NCBI GenBank assembly: GCA_030268105.1
Contig: BSDZ01000003.1
Location: 1,550,001-1,614,000, forward strand
Direction of reading: 5' to 3'
Length of the DNA: 64,000 nucleotides
From: Volvox africanus
Lineage: Eukaryota > Chlorophyta > Chlorophyceae > Chlamydomonadales > Volvocaceae
Shown here piece by piece: positions 43,740 through 57,700 of this stretch. The notes under the pieces were generated by a model, which worked only from the letters and a program-made list of their open reading frames with translations, was not told the origin of the DNA and ran no database searches. The translations under genes and the position numbers were made by a program. The number at the start of each line of letters is the position of its first letter. The first letter of the stretch is position 1.

Positions 43740-46700
43740 GGGCTTGCCCGGGTTCCTGTGGAGGGGGCACCACCCGGGGTTTCTGAACTAACGCGTGGTC
43801 GGTGGTCATCCTTACGGCCAGCCGTTAAGGCATTGTTGCCTTGTGTACTTGGACACATCGAGCGAGTCATTGCGCGACGCATCACGCTTGACGGACGCAC
43901 GGGACTTCTCTGCTTCGACCCGTTGTGTAATTTGTTTACACCTCGCCGTCCCCTGTCGTCTATCGATCTGTCCAACCACGTGGTTTTGTTCATCCCCTCG
44001 TCTCTGCGTGAGATGTCGGAACAGTTGGCCATATACAGGAGATGTAGGCGTCAATATCCAGGCACTGCCGCATGTGTATTACTCCCTGCTTTCTGTCGGC
44101 GCAAGGCAGAGGCATCGCTAAGGGGTATGCGGCATGTCCACCGGTTCGAACCGGGCACCGTTTTGTTTAATGGTGTGGATCGGGAGGGTATGCTGGCTCC
44201 GTGGCCAAGCACATCCTACTCGGTTGACGTTTGGTATGAAGCTCCTGACGGGGGTGCCGTTGGTTACGGACCCGCCCTAAGTGCACTAACGTTGTCTGCT
44301 GGGCAGTCGCTCGTAGATAACCGTGTCCCTGTGGTTCAGATCGGTTTGAATGGCCGTACTCTGAAGGCACTTGTTGACACCGGTGCCAGTGACGACTTCA
44401 TCTCTGTCGCAGAGGTGAATGCGCTGGGGTTGTCCCCAGAGTCGTCTGATTGTCCACAGGTTACCCTTGCTGACGGGGGTAAGCATCCCATCGTGGGCAG
44501 GATTACCCTTAGCCTATCGATAGGCCCTTTGCGTGTTGTGACCCGGCCGTACGTGCTGCAGGGCTTAGCAGAGACTGCACCGTACATAATGGGGTTGTCG
44601 ACATTACGACAGTACCGCGCGCGCATCGACATGGAGACCGCAACCCTGCATATGTGCAAGGGTACTCTGTCGATTAAGGTACCTTTCCTGTCGTTCGAAC
44701 ATGTCACACCAAAGGAGGGCGAAACTGAGGCGGTGCCTATGGTTAATTTCGCTGTGACCGCAATGGCCGCGCGAATCGAACCAGAGCTAGTCGGGCGTAA
44801 GGAGGCCGTCCGTTTGTTACGGAAGGGTGCCCACGGACTGCTTTTAAGGCCGCGGGTGAGCTGTTGTGTCACCACCGCGCAGATTTCTGCGGATCCTGAG
44901 GTTGAGGCCCTACTGTCGCAGTATGAGGACGTCTTTAAAGATATCCCTGGCCTACCACCTATGCGTCCTGTTGATCACACAATCCCTCTCATGCCTGGAG
45001 CGCAGCCTACAGCCCGGCCAATGTACAGGTTGAGTCCATTGGAGCTGGATGAGGTAAAGCGCCAGGTGACGGATTTGCTCGCGAAGGGAATGATACGCCC
45101 CAGCACATCCCCGTTTTCTGCACCGATTTTGTTTGTCGGTAAGAAGGATGGGACCTTGCGCATGTGCATTGATTACCGGGGGTTAAATGCGAATACGGTG
45201 AAAAATCGCTACCCTTTGCCACGCGTTGACGACCTGTTGGATAAGCTGAAGGGCTCGGCTTATTTTTCCTCAATTGACTTACAACAGGGCTACAATCAGA
45301 TTCGCATCGCTGCCTCTGATATCCCGAAAACCGCTTTTCGGACGCCCTTTGGTCACTTTGAGTATACGGTCCTATCATTTGGTTTGACTAATGCCCCTGC
45401 GACGTTTCAGGCGGTTATGGACCGAATGTTTAGGCCGTTTATCGACAGGTTCGTTGTTTGCTACCTGGATGACATCTTGGTATATTCTAAGACGCGCGAG
45501 GAGCACTTGGAGCATCTTCGGCTTGTGCTCGACGTTATGAGGCGGGAGCAATTGTTTGCTAAACGCGCCAAATGCTTTTGGGCGCAGCCTCAGGTGGAAT
45601 ATTTGGGCCACATTGTGTCGGCCACCGGTGTGAAGATGGACCCGCGGAAGGTCACCGTGGTTCGCGATTGGCCCGCGCCTCAGAACCTCACGGAGCTGCG
45701 TAAGTTCCTTGGCTTGACCAATTATTTCCGAAAGTTCATTGAAAAATATTCCATCATTGCGGCCCCGCTTACTAACTTAACTCGCAAAGGCGTTTTCGTT
45801 TCGCTCGAGTCGTGGACGTCGCAATGCCAGCGGGCATTCGAAGAGCTCAAACGAATCATTGCCGAAGATGTCACCCTTGCATTCCCTGATTACTCGTTGC
45901 CATTTCGTGTTGAGGTAGTGTCTGATGCCTCAATATTTGGAAGCGGCGCTGTATTGTTACAGGAAGGGCGACCGATCGCCTTCACGAGTAAGAAGTTTTC
46001 TGGTGCGGAGATTCGCTACACCACCGGGGAACAGGAGCTTCTGGCCGTGCTGCATGCTTTAAAGGAATGGCGCTGTTACCTCGAGGGACGCCCGTTTACT
46101 TCAAAGACTGACCACAAGCCCCTAACGTTTTTGCAAAGCGTTCCGACGTTGAACCGCCGTCAAGCTAGGTGGATGGAATATCTAGCTAGGTTCAACTGCA
46201 CCTGGGAGTATATTTCTGGTAAATTGAATATTGCCGATGCTCTCAGTCGACATCCGTCGCTACACGCTGCAATTTTGGCAGCGCCCGTCGTGCGGCCGCG
46301 TAGCGAGGAGGTACCGATCGCGACGGACCTCGCGGAGCGGTTGAAGGTTGCCTACAGCGCAGACGCCTGGTTCGCGGACCCGGCTAATGTAGAAAACCTT
46401 CGCAAGCAGAATGGCCTTTGGCTATGGACGGAGGGTGCAGCTACGCAAATCGTCGTTCCGAACGACGACACGCTACGCTACGACATCCTTGCGCGGTTCC
46501 ACGAGGACCCGTTAGCAGGACACCCTGGTAGCAAGCGATTGATCGACTTGGTGCAACGTTCCTTTTGGTGGCCTCGTTTGGCTAAGGATGCGGCGAACTT
46601 CGTCCAGACATGCAGTCTGTGCCAGCGCAATAAGGCTTTGTCCGGTAAGGGCCATGGGTTGTTGCAACCGTTGCCTGTCCCGGATGCGCCTTGGGAAAGT

Positions 46701-47801
46701 GTTTCCATGGACTTCGTAGTCGTGCTGCCCAAAACTGAGGGGGGATACGATGCGGTGTTCGTAATGGTCGATCGTCTGACTAAGATGGTTCACCTAGCAC
46801 CATGCACATCATCCTGCACGGCTGAGCAAACCGCACGTTTGTTTTTCGATAATGTGGTTCGGTTACACGGGATTCCCAAAAATGTGATCTCGGACCGCGG
46901 TGGACAGTTCACGTCTAAGTTTTGGGAAGCGCTCTGCAAACTAGTTGGCATGCGCGTCAACCTGAGCACGGCGTATCACCCGCAGACTGATGGTCAAACC
47001 GAACGCACAAACCGCACGTTGGGTGATATGTTGCGCAATTATGCTGGTCGCACACCACTCGTCTGGGATACGTATTTGACTGCGGCAGAATTCGCGCTTA
47101 ACAACGCTGTTAACCGCTCTACAGGCAAAAGTCCGTTCTTTCTTAACTACGGATTTCATCCCGCGCTACCCGTGTGGCGTGAGTTGGAAGTGAACGTGCC
47201 TGCTGCTAAACTTTTTGCCAAGTCTTTTATGTCCCGAATCACAGACGCGAAGTCGTGTTTGGACGCGGCGCAGCAACGAACGACGGAATACTATAACAAA
47301 TCTAAGCAGGATGTGACGTTTTCGGAAGGGCAACTCGTGTTGCTAAGCACCAAGAACTTGCGTTCCTTGGCCGACGGATCCCGAAAACTCTTACCCCGCT
47401 GGATTGGTCCGTATCCTGTCGTGCGCATGGTTGGGAATGTGGCTGTGAAGCTTGCATTGCCCACTGATATGACCATTCACCCCACGTTTCACATATCGCT
47501 TGTTCGTCCGTATCGTAGTACGGAACCCGTCCCTGAGCCTGCTAACGCCCCCGCAGCGATCGAACCAGTTCCCGAGACCTGGATCGCTGGTAAACAGAAG
47601 TTTTACGATGTGGAGCGGGTGTTAGATTATCGCGCGCGTCATGTGGGCCGACACCGACGTAAGCGAACAGTACACGAGTACTTGGTTAAGTGGACAGGGT
47701 ATACCGACGAGCACAACTCATGGGAACCGGCACGCAACTTCTCACAGGACATGAAACCCCTGCTCGAAGAAGCCCGCAAACGTGCCACGCAAGCCCAATG
47801 A
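43740..47801 (+). CDS. pol: Chromovirus Pol, array copy 2
   Basis: Translation identical to array copy 1, frames on both strands included, so few or no silent changes separate them. Full domain set and open to the stop at 47799-47801. Confidence 0.93.
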   Translation, partial: GLARVPVEGAPPGVSELTRGRWSSLRPAVKALLPCVLGHIERVIARRITLDGRTGLLCFDPLCNLFTPRRPLSSIDLSNHVVLFIPSSLREMSEQLAIYRRCRRQYPGTAACVLLPAFCRRKAEASLRGMRHVHRFEPGTVLFNGVDREGMLAPWPSTSYSVDVWYEAPDGGAVGYGPALSALTLSAGQSLVDNRVPVVQIGLNGRTLKALVDTGASDDFISVAEVNALGLSPESSDCPQVTLADGGKHPIVGRITLSLSIGPLRVVTRPYVLQGLAETAPYIMGLSTLRQYRARIDMETATLHMCKGTLSIKVPFLSFEHVTPKEGETEAVPMVNFAVTAMAARIEPELVGRKEAVRLLRKGAHGLLLRPRVSCCVTTAQISADPEVEALLSQYEDVFKDIPGLPPMRPVDHTIPLMPGAQPTARPMYRLSPLELDEVKRQVTDLLAKGMIRPSTSPFSAPILFVGKKDGTLRMCIDYRGLNANTVKNRYPLPRVDDLLDKLKGSAYFSSIDLQQGYNQIRIAASDIPKTAFRTPFGHFEYTVLSFGLTNAPATFQAVMDRMFRPFIDRFVVCYLDDILVYSKTREEHLEHLRLVLDVMRREQLFAKRAKCFWAQPQVEYLGHIVSATGVKMDPRKVTVVRDWPAPQNLTELRKFLGLTNYFRKFIEKYSIIAAPLTNLTRKGVFVSLESWTSQCQRAFEELKRIIAEDVTLAFPDYSLPFRVEVVSDASIFGSGAVLLQEGRPIAFTSKKFSGAEIRYTTGEQELLAVLHALKEWRCYLEGRPFTSKTDHKPLTFLQSVPTLNRRQARWMEYLARFNCTWEYISGKLNIADALSRHPSLHAAILAAPVVRPRSEEVPIATDLAERLKVAYSADAWFADPANVENLRKQNGLWLWTEGAATQIVVPNDDTLRYDILARFHEDPLAGHPGSKRLIDLVQRSFWWPRLAKDAANFVQTCSLCQRNKALSGKGHGLLQPLPVPDAPWESVSMDFVVVLPKTEGGYDAVFVMVDRLTKMVHLAPCTSSCTAEQTARLFFDNVVRLHGIPKNVISDRGGQFTSKFWEALCKLVGMRVNLSTAYHPQTDGQTERTNRTLGDMLRNYAGRTPLVWDTYLTAAEFALNNAVNRSTGKSPFFLNYGFHPALPVWRELEVNVPAAKLFAKSFMSRITDAKSCLDAAQQRTTEYYNKSKQDVTFSEGQLVLLSTKNLRSLADGSRKLLPRWIGPYPVVRMVGNVAVKLALPTDMTIHPTFHISLVRPYRSTEPVPEPANAPAAIEPVPETWIAGKQKFYDVERVLDYRARHVGRHRRKRTVHEYLVKWTGYTDEHNSWEPARNFSQDMKPLLEEARKRATQAQ

Positions 47802-47860
47802 CCCCTGCAGTCGATGCTGTATGATGCAGCGAGGACGCTGCATACGGGAGGGGGGATAAT

Positions 47861-48664
47861 TGTTGTGCTACGGTTCATTTCCCGCCGACGCGTAGGTCGA
47901 CGCGATCCTACGAGGCGAAGTGCTTTTGTGATGAACGCATTACATATGAATGAATCTGTATGATATAAATGTATTCGCATACATTTATATATGCATCTGG
48001 CATGTTGTCATTATCCATCACGACATCGCATCATGGCAAATCCGCCTAGCATGCATGAAAGCCCGAAGCATGGAAGTGCGCATTATGCTCGTGCTACGAA
48101 ACAATAAGTAATATTATCTGATATAATATTACTTCATTACAGCACACGTTGAGAGCGCCGCACTCGTCGTGATGCATGCCCTGCAACCGGATATCGTTAT
48201 CCGGACCCTTGCATCATGCGAATGCCGGAAAGGCTTATACGTTGTTATGCGTAGACATCGCCTAGGCGCAGTAGGGTTGTCACATCTAGGATCGGCCTCC
48301 TAATGTGAGGCACATCGGCACTGTGATGCTGCGAGTATAACAGATGCGAGGACGGCTAAGCTAGACAAGACATTCGATACCGGAGAACACTTGTGTGTTC
48401 TACATTACTATTGCTATACGATATTCTACTTAGCCCGAGCTAAGCCTGAGCTTCGCTAATCACCGCCGCGTGATGATTGCTTGCTTCCGGCGCTGACGGC
48501 GATTTCGTCCATTGCATCGTTCTGATCCGTAAGACTGTAAGTTATATCTCTCTTCGTCTTGAAGTCTTCCGCTGTCTCTGTTTGCTCTCGCTTGCCTTGC
48601 TGTACTTGCAAGTGCTCGCGCATCGGTGTCGATAGTCTCCAGACATGCAGATACTTATGAGCAA
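47861..48664 (+). repeat. 3' LTR, array copy 2, right end missing
   Basis: Same end point and same joint to repeat B as at 37690, which shows that the joint was made once and then duplicated. Confidence 0.92.
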
Positions 48665-51600
48665 TTAACGCATACGGCAAGATGTTTACACAGCTCTAGT
48701 AGCTCGGTAATGCAGTCAACACAGCTGCATGGTTCACATGCTCGTCATCAGCATATCACGTGAAGGGGTATAAACACATACCCATAGCCCATACCAACGG
48801 CGGGGTGGGGCTTATCAAACTAGTTTCCAAACAGTGAACGTGAACATATCATACAAAAACATACACACACGTTCAGCCCGCAGCCCATCCACAAATTAGA
48901 TATGCATGAAGGCACGAGCACGCACCAGCCATCAGGCGTACACTGTCGTGGATGTCACTGTTCCCATGCTGTGGCATCCTCTACCAGCCGTATGTGAATA
49001 CGTCCTGATTAATGTATAAATAGACACGGCCATCCGGCCTCATACACACGTAGTCTAATGCCCAACACGCATTTATTTGAACGGTTCATCTCCGGCTACC
49101 CATAGCTCGTTGTGCATACAGCGCATATACAATGAATAAAACTGCATAATCAACGACACAGCAAGCACCATACGCTTGACAAGTGCGCTGGGTGCATGGA
49201 TCGCGCCGGATCCATGGTGTCGGACAAAGAGGCTCCTGGCAAGCGCCCATATGGCTGAGCCCCAACTGATTGCGCCTCAGTTGCTGCCCGCCGCGCGTCA
49301 ACGCCCCCACACGCACAGTTCTCTCGTGGTATCTCCCCTCCACGCGCTTATCTTCCAGTGAAACGTGTTCGATATAAATACGTCTCTTTGAAGGAAAATC
49401 AAAGGCATCGAAGCGTGAAAGAGCATGTGCCAAGGCCTCATAATTCCATAATAAAACGCTGAGAGCTGCAAATTCTATCCTAGGAAAAAGAGGTTCAACT
49501 TCGCGTCGTCCACAGACGCTACTGGCCGTGGTTCCAGCTTAGTACTGAATGCACATAACTTCCCTGTGCCATCATAACCGTGGATTGATTGAAAGCTTTC
49601 CGTAAGCAACGAAATACCTCAAAATTTCTCACATATGTAAAGAAGCCCCTGGCAGGGCAGATTATGATGGAGGTACACTCTCCGCCGTACTTTCATCAAA
49701 CTTTTGCTACTTAGGCCGTTCAGTGCGCATTTTCTCACTGCAGCGTTTTAAATGCAACGTTGTTTACTGCTACCTGCTCTGCACACTCTATCTCTATCGA
49801 ACCTGACTTTCAACATACGCACACCGCGGCCTTAAGCTGCAAGCACACCTGTTCTTTGGATAGGCTTGCTTGTTTGCGTGGATTCAGATACCATGAGCTG
49901 TGTCGCTAGGCCTGTCCTAAAAGCCATGCTCAGTGGCATCTTCTACCTGGCGCGGACATGCTTCGAGGTCTTCTACCCAAGGTACGCTCAAGCCTTTTCC
50001 AATTTTCATGGCTGACTTCACCGATGCCTTTGCTAAGCTTAATTAAAAATTAACTATATGGGCAGCTTTCCTTGCGTTGTAGCTGTATGTGATTGGGATG
50101 CCGCCGCCGCCTCACGGTCAAGGTCAAAGCCTGAACCATTTTAAGTCACAGAAAATTAATTTTTCGCCCATTGCCGCAGGACCATATTTCTCTCTTCGAC
50201 CGCGGTGCATCTGCAGCCGAAGGTGCTGTGCTGGCAACTTAGGTTGCCGTCCATGCAGCAAATATCTGGCTGGATTATGGGTTCTCAGACAGTCGTTCCT
50301 ATGGAGATACCCAGCGAGGCAGACGTCAGTGAGCCTGACCATGAAGTTCAGCCCTGGAAAAATGGGACCAAAAGTGATGGGTTTGACTATGAGGTGTCTG
50401 TGTTCCAACACCAGGATGCGCAGAGCATCGAGAGCAAAATCGACCACGAGGTGCCAGTGGTCCATATCGGCAATTATGAGAGTGATACCAAAGAGGTTAA
50501 CTACGAGAGGGACGTGGCCGAAAGCGGAGATACCCAAAATGCGGATAATGTGGTGTGCCACGAGCGGGACGTGGCCGAAAGCGGAGATACCCAAAGTGCG
50601 GATAATGTGGTGTGCCACGAGAGGCACGTGGCCGAAAGCGGAGATACCCAAAGTGCGGATAATGTGGTGTGCCACGAGAGGCACGTGGCCAAAAGCGGAG
50701 ATACCCAAAGTGCGGATAATGTGGTGTGCCACGAGAGGCATGTGGCCAAAAGCGGAGATACCCAAAGTGCAGATAACGTGGTGTGCCACGAGAGGCACGT
50801 GGCCGAAAGCGGAGATACCCAAAGTGCAGATGAAGTTCAAAACCCAGGGACGGAAGGCTGTGTACGACAGGCTCAGGTGGCAGGTGAACCCACACCGTCA
50901 CCTGCTCGGTGGGCAACACAGGGCGTTGGCCTTCAAAGCCTTCGAACACTTGGAAGTCGCATATAGCAGACTTGAGAACAACAACTAGATGCGCATGCCG
51001 AAGGCATATGACGAGCGAGGGGTGGAGCAAGGGAAACAAAGGGGGGATTGCATGCATCTTATCAGGGCTTTATGTTAGTCATCAGAAGGTAAGTGTGGGA
51101 CTTGGCCTGCCTGTTTTATTGTGTTGCTCAGTTCTTACGATAGTAATTAGACATGTCCTTACTGACTAACAAACCCTTTCCACGCAGATTTAATGCCCTG
51201 GTGTGGACTGGTCGGGGGCTCTGCCTCCAGGGCGGCTGTGGCTGGGACGTATTGTCCTTTGCTTGTGTAACGAGTGGCAAAAAGAAGCGGGCTTTAGCCG
51301 CCGGAGCGGCTTTGGCTGGGACAAAGGGGGGGCCTTAGCCGCCGGAGTGGCTTTGGCTGGGACAAAAGGGGGGCCTTAGCCGCCGGAGTGGCTTTGGCCG
51401 GGACGTCTTGATTGTCCCTGTTTGTGCAATAAAGGAGTAATGGGTGCGAGGTAAAGAAACCCCACCACATGGAGGGTTACGACCCCAGAAACACGCGATC
51501 CAGGATCCTTGGGAGCTTCCTTGGACACTTTGCCTGTCCCTGGAACGAAACATATATATGGGGCTTTGACTTCATATTCGGTGTCTTTCGATACCACCCT

Positions 51601-52187
51601 TAATTGGGCAGACTCTGATACCTATGTTTTGTACTATATCGTGATTGGTACTTCCACAATTCTGTTTGTGTTTCATGTAACTTTCTTAACCACGCACACC
51701 CTGAGCTCAGACCCTCGTCAATAATTCCATATTTGCTGTGTAGCCCCTACAGTGTGACAAGATGTCATTATGTTTCAGTTTTCTGCGCCCTTCCTGTCTG
51801 AGTACACGCCTACGCAATTAACGCATACGGCAAGATGTTTACACAGCTCTAGTAGCTCGGTAATGCAGTCAACACAGCTGCATGGTTCACATGCTCGTCA
51901 TCAGTATATCACGTGAAGGGGTATAAACACATACCCATAGCCCATACCAACGGCGGGGTGGGGCTTATCAAACTAGTTTCCAAACAGTGAACGTGAACAT
52001 ATCATACAAAAACATACACACACGTTCAGCCCGCAGCCCATCCACAAATTAGATATGCATGAAGGCACGAGCACGCACCAGCCATCAGGCGTACACTGTC
52101 GTGGATGTCACTGTTCCCATGCCGTGGCATCCTCTACCAGCCGTATGTGAATACGTCCTGATTAATGTATAAATAGACACGGCCATC
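48665..52187 (+). repeat. Repeat B between array copies 2 and 3
   Basis: Appears identical to 37691-41213, including the 140-bp deletion in the 57-bp-repeat frame. Confidence 0.88.
50253..50988 (+). pseudogene. 57-bp-repeat gene, frameshifted (array duplicate)
   Basis: Exact duplicate of 39279-40014 with the same six units and the same deletion; the original frame ends at 50966. Confidence 0.6.
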
Positions 52188-53011
52188 TGTTGTGCTACGG
52201 TTCATTTCCCGCCGACGCGTAGGTCGACGTGATCCTACGAGGCGAAGTGCTTTTGTGATGAACGCATTACATATGAATGAATCTGTATGATATAAATGTA
52301 TTCGCATACATTTATATATGCATCTGGCATGTTGTCATTATCCATCGCGACATCGCATCATGGCAAATCCGCCTAGCATGCATGAAAGCCCGAAGCATGG
52401 AAGTGCGCATTATGCTCGTGCTACGAAACAATAAGTAATATTATCTGATATAATATTACTTCATTACAGCACACGTTGAGAGCGCCGCACTCGTCGCGAT
52501 GCATGCCCTGCAACCGGATATCGTTATCCGGACCCTTGCAACATGCGAATGCCGGAAAGGCTTATACGTTGTTATGCGTAGACATCGCCTAGGCGCAGTA
52601 GGGTTGTCACATCTAGGATCGGCCTCCTAATGTGAATCGTACGGCACTGCGATGCTGCGAGTATAACAGATGCGAGGACGGCTAAGCTAGACAAGACATT
52701 CGATACCGGAGAACACTTGTGTGTTCTACATTACTATTGCTATACGATATTCTACTTAGCCCGAGCTAAGCCTGAGCTTCGCTAATCACCGCCGCGTGAT
52801 GATTGCTTGCTTCCGGCGCTGACGGCGATTTCGTCCATTGCATCGTTCTGATCCGTAAGACTGTAAGTTATATCTCTCTTCGTCTTGAAGTCTTCCGCTG
52901 TCTCTGTTTGCTCTCGCTTGCCTTGCTGTACTTGCAAGTGCTCGCGCATCGGTGTCGATAGTCTCCAGACGTGCAGATACTTATGAGCAAACGCGAACGA
53001 GAGGTACAACA
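52188..53011 (+). repeat. 5' LTR, array copy 3
   Basis: Full 824 bp, preceded by GGCCATC of repeat B. It matches the copy 2 5' LTR rather than its own 3' LTR (GAACGAGAGG here, GAACAAGAGG in the 3' LTR). Confidence 0.92.
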
Positions 53012-53477
53012 ATTTGGTATCGAGACAGGTTCGTTGCCTAACTGTCTCTCTCTGTCTAATCGGAAGTAGGTTCTTTCTATGGCGAGTTCCAGCGTCGAAC
53101 CACGAGGACCACTAGATACTTTTGCCGAAGACTTAGGCCGCGCCGTTTTGGACGCCGCCGCTTCCGGTTTGTAATTGTTTAATTGCTTTTGCTTAGATTG
53201 CTGCACTTGTTGTGTAAGTGTACGCTCTGAGTCGCAGGTAACCTCAGTGCACCGGCATTGCTTGCCGCGGCGACTGAGACCGGCGTTCGTCCGGACCAGT
53301 TGGCGACTCTCATTGCCCAAACTACGGAGATCAGGACTCAGCTGGGCAATTACTTGCTGAGTTTGCTGAATCTTCTCAAGAGTACTGTCGGTAGGCTCAC
53401 CGAATCGCTTTGTACTCTTGCCTTTGCGATAGAAGTCGGCTTCTATTACGCAAAACTAGGGTATCGTTTCGTGCTCC

Positions 53478-54722
53478 ATGTCCGCGGAACACGACGATAC
53501 GCCGCACACTAGCCTAGCTAGCCAACCCGATTTCGTTGTAGCTGCTAGAGCGCCGGATAGAGGTCTTGAGACTGTTGGCGCGCGAGCCACTCAAGAGCCC
53601 CTTTTCCTTCAGACCCCTGCTCACTTAATTGTGCCGCATTCAGCAGTGAACACGAATATGGACAACACTGCTGGACCAAGGGTTCTGCCATTACCTCAAG
53701 CTCGAGGGCATGATGACATCCCTGAGGTGATGAGATTGTCGATTCCCGTTCCTAGGCTCAATATTTCGCTGACCGACAAGACACCAGGGCATAGCATAGC
53801 CGATGCAACTCGTGCGTACGTGCGTGACGCTAAAAAGTACCTCCAAGCTGTTGGTGGCGATAATGGTGGCGATAATGACGGTATCAGGTGTCTCTTCGTT
53901 GGTAACACCCTCGAGGGCGCAGCGAAGGACTGGTATCGCAATTGGACCAACGCCCGGGGCAGCTATACTTTTGACGAGTTAGTCGCCGCTTTGCTCGCAC
54001 GATTCACTACTGAGGTTCAAGCACGCGATGTGGAAGCTCGTAACGTTTTGGCAGCCGGTAGCTACCACATGCGTCGGGATGAAAATGTACCTGCGTACCA
54101 GTCACGCTTCGAAGCACTTGTGACTCCCATTGCTGACCTCACCGAATCTGAGCGTGTCTTTTGGTTTAGGCGAGGCCTAACGAAACTTTTGGCTAAATGG
54201 TGCGCCACTGACTTGGTTGGAGCGCAGATCAAGTCGTATGACGCGTTGGTCGCTTTTGCTAAGGGCGCGGAGATACGACTTCTTGCCGGCGAGGAAGAAG
54301 TCAAGTCTGCCCCTCGTGCAAATGCCGTGCAAGTGCAGGATCCGCTTGGGGAAGCTGTAGCTCTCGACCAGGACCTCGGCGCGACCCGCCCCACGCCTAC
54401 TGCCGCGACGCGACGCAGCAACGGGCAACGCAAGGCGCGCGGGGGCGCTAGCTCGGGTGTCCGTGGTACAGGAGGAGCAGGTCCGAGCTCGGACCCAGCT
54501 AGGAACAGGAAGCGTGGTGGTGCGCCGTCGTCGGCAGCCGCACAGCGTTCCGACCCCAACGCGAAGCGTACTCGTACGGATGACACATTTATGCCAAAAT
54601 GGAATTGCAATCGTTCCGAATTCGAGCGTCGAAAATTGGCCAACGTTTGTCTACGGTGTGCGGAGAGCCATTCTACGAAGGATTGCCCTCTAATGCCGCC
54701 GTTTGTACCTCAGCCGAAATAG
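53478..54722 (+). CDS. gag: Chromovirus Gag, array copy 3
   Basis: 414 residues. Reads AVGGDNGGDNDG where copies 1 and 2 read AVHGGDNDG, a three-codon gain by duplication of a GGTGGCGATAAT unit. One further change (ARFTTE for ARFATE). Zinc knuckle and UAG stop are the same. Confidence 0.92.
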   Translation: MSAEHDDTPHTSLASQPDFVVAARAPDRGLETVGARATQEPLFLQTPAHLIVPHSAVNTNMDNTAGPRVLPLPQARGHDDIPEVMRLSIPVPRLNISLTDKTPGHSIADATRAYVRDAKKYLQAVGGDNGGDNDGIRCLFVGNTLEGAAKDWYRNWTNARGSYTFDELVAALLARFTTEVQARDVEARNVLAAGSYHMRRDENVPAYQSRFEALVTPIADLTESERVFWFRRGLTKLLAKWCATDLVGAQIKSYDALVAFAKGAEIRLLAGEEEVKSAPRANAVQVQDPLGEAVALDQDLGATRPTPTAATRRSNGQRKARGGASSGVRGTGGAGPSSDPARNRKRGGAPSSAAAQRSDPNAKRTRTDDTFMPKWNCNRSEFERRKLANVCLRCAESHSTKDCPLMPPFVPQPK

Positions 54723-57700
54723 GGGCTTGCCCGGGTTCCTGTGGAGGGGGCACCACCCGGGGTTTCTGAACTAACGCGTGGTCGGTGGTCATCCTTACGG
54801 CCAGCCGTTAAGGCATTGTTGCCTTGTGTACTTGGACACATCGAGCGAGTCATTGCGCGACGCATCACGCTTGACGGACGCACGGGACTTCTCTGCTTCG
54901 ACCCGTTGTGTAATTTGTTTACACCTCGCCGTCCCCTGTCGTCTATCGATCTGTCCAACCACGTGGTTTTGTTCATCCCCTCGTCTCTGCGTGAGATGTC
55001 GGAACAGTTGGCCATATACAGGAGATGTAGGCGTCAATATCCAGGCACTGCCGCATGTGTATTACTCCCTGCTTTCTGTCGGCGCAAGGCAGAGGCATCG
55101 CTAAGGGGTATGCGGCATGTCCACCGGTTCGAACCGGGCACCGTTTTGTTTAATGGTGTGGATCGGGAGGGTATGCTGGCTCCGTGGCCAAGCACATCCT
55201 ACTCGGTTGACGTTTGGTACGAAGCTCCTGATGGGGGTGCCGTTGGTTACGGACCCGCCCTAAGTGCACTAACGTTGTCTGCTGGGCAGTCGCTCGTAGA
55301 TAACCGTGTCCCTGTGGTTCAGATCGGTTTGAATGGCCGTACTCTGAAGGCACTTGTTGACACCGGTGCCAGTGACGACTTCATCTCTGTCGCAGAGGTG
55401 AATGCGCTGGGGTTGTCCCCAGAGTCGTCTGATTGTCCACAGGTTACCCTTGCTGACGGGGTTAAGCATCCCATCGTGGGCAGGATTACCCTTAGCCTAT
55501 CGATAGGCCCTTTGCGTGTTGTGACCCGGCCGTACGTGCTGCAGGGCTTAGCAGAGACTGCACCGTACATAATGGGGTCGTCGACATTACGACAGTACCG
55601 CGCGCGCATCGACATGGAGACCGCAACCCTGCATATGTGCAAGGGTACTCTGTCGATTAAGGTACCTTTCCTGTCGTTCGAACATGTCACACCAAAGGAG
55701 GGCGAAACTGAGGCGGTGCCTATGGTTAATTTCGCTGTGACCGCAATGGCCGCGCGAATCGAACCAGAGCTAGTCGGGCGTAAGGAGGCCGTCCGTTTGT
55801 TACGGAAGGGTGCCCACGGACTGCTTTTAAGGCCGCGGGTGAGCTGTTGTGTCACCACCGCGCAGATTTCTGCGGATCCTGAGGTTGAGGCCCTACTGTC
55901 GCAGTATGAGGACGTCTTTAAAGATATCCCTGGCCTACCACCTATGCGTCCTGTTGATCACACAATCCCTCTCATGCCTGGAGCGCAGCCTACAGCCCGG
56001 CCAATGTACAGGTTGAGTCCATTGGAGCTGGATGAGGTAAAGCGCCAGGTGACGGATTTGCTCGCGAAGGGTATGATACGCCCCAGCACATCCCCGTATT
56101 CTGCACCGATTTTGTTTGTCGGTAAGAAGGATGGGACCTTGCGCATGTGCATTGATTACCGGGGGTTAAATGCGAATACGGTGAAAAATCGCTACCCTTT
56201 GCCACGCGTTGACGACCTGTTGGATAAGCTGAAGGGCTCGGCTTATTTTTCCTCAATTGACTTACAACAGGGCTACAATCAGATTCGCATCGCTGCCTCT
56301 GATATCCCGAAAACCGCTTTTCGGACGCCCTTTGGTCACTTTGAGTATACGGTCCTATCATTTGGTTTGACTAATGCCCCTGCGACGTTTCAGGCGGTTA
56401 TGGACCGAATGTTTAGGCCGTTTATCGACAGGTTCGTTGTTTGCTACCTGGATGACATCTTGGTATATTCTAAGACGCGCGAGGAGCACTTGGAGCATCT
56501 TCGGCTTGTGCTCGACGTTATGAGGCGGGAGCAATTGTTTGCTAAACGCGCCAAATGCTTTTGGGCGCAGCCTCAGGTGGAATATTTGGGCCACATTGTG
56601 TCGGCCACCGGTGTGAAGATGGACCCGCGGAAGGTCGCCGTGGTTCGCGATTGGCCCGCGCCTCAGAACCTCACGGAGCTGCGTAAGTTCCTTGGCTTGA
56701 CCAATTATTTCCGAAAGTTCATTGAAAAATATTCCATCATTGCGGCCCCGCTTACTAACTTAACTCGCAAAGGCGTTTTCGTTTCGCTCGAGTCGTGGAC
56801 GTCGCAATGCCAGCGGGCATTCGAAGAGCTCAAACGAATCATTGCCGAAGATGTCACCCTTGCATTCCCTGATTACTCGTTGCCATTTCGTGTTGAGGTA
56901 GTGTCTGATGCCTCAATATTTGGAAGCGGCGCTGTATTGTTACAGGAAGGGCGACCGATCGCCTTCACGAGTAAGAAGTTTTCTGGTGCGGAGATTCGCT
57001 ACACCACCGGGGAACAGGAGCTTCTGGCCGTGCTGCATGCTTTAAAGGAATGGCGCTGTTACCTCGAGGGACGCCCGTTTACTTCAAAGACTGACCACAA
57101 GCCCCTAACGTTTTTGCAAAGCGTTCCGACGTTGAACCGCCGTCAAGCTAGGTGGATGGAATATCTAGCTAGGTTCAACTGCACCTGGGAGTATATTTCT
57201 GGTAAATTGAATATTGCCGATGCTCTCAGTCGACATCCGTCGCTACACGCTGCAATTTTGGCAGCGCCCGTCGTGCGGCCGCGTAGCGAGGAGGTACCGA
57301 TCGCGACGGACCTCGCGGAGCGGTTGAAGGTTGCCTACAGCGCAGACGCCTGGTTCGCGGACCCGGCTAATGTAGAAAACCTTCGCAAGCAGAATGGCCT
57401 TTGGCTACGGACGGAGGGTGCAGCTACGCAAATCGTCGTTCCGAACGACGACACGCTACGCTACGACATCCTTGCGCGGTTCCACGAGGACCCGTTAGCA
57501 GGACACCCTGGTAGCAAGCGATTGATCGACTTGGTGCAACGTTCCTTTTGGTGGCCTCGTTTGGCTAAGGATGCGGCGAACTTCGTCCAGACATGCAGTC
57601 TGTGCCAGCGCAATAAGGCTTTGTCCGGTAAGGGCCATGGGTTGTTGCAACCGTTGCCTGTCCCGGATGCGCCTTGGGAAAGTGTTTCCATGGACTTCGT

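Larger units (their letters stand above)
41214..48664 (+). mobile_element. Ty3/gypsy chromovirus, array copy 2
   Basis: Lies exactly 10,974 bp after copy 1 and appears identical to it from the last part of the 5' LTR onward. 5' LTR 41214-42037, gag, pol, 3' LTR 47861-48664 with the same truncated end and the same joint to repeat B. Confidence 0.93.
30702..53853 (+). repeat. 10,974-bp higher-order tandem, about 2.1 copies
   Basis: Every landmark in 30702-42879 recurs 10,974 bp later, and I found no difference in the stretches compared. The unit is one chromovirus (7451 bp) plus 3523 bp of repeat B. Identity breaks on the left at 30701 (LTR base A against G) and on the right at ~53854 (gag length change). 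Confidence 0.85.
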
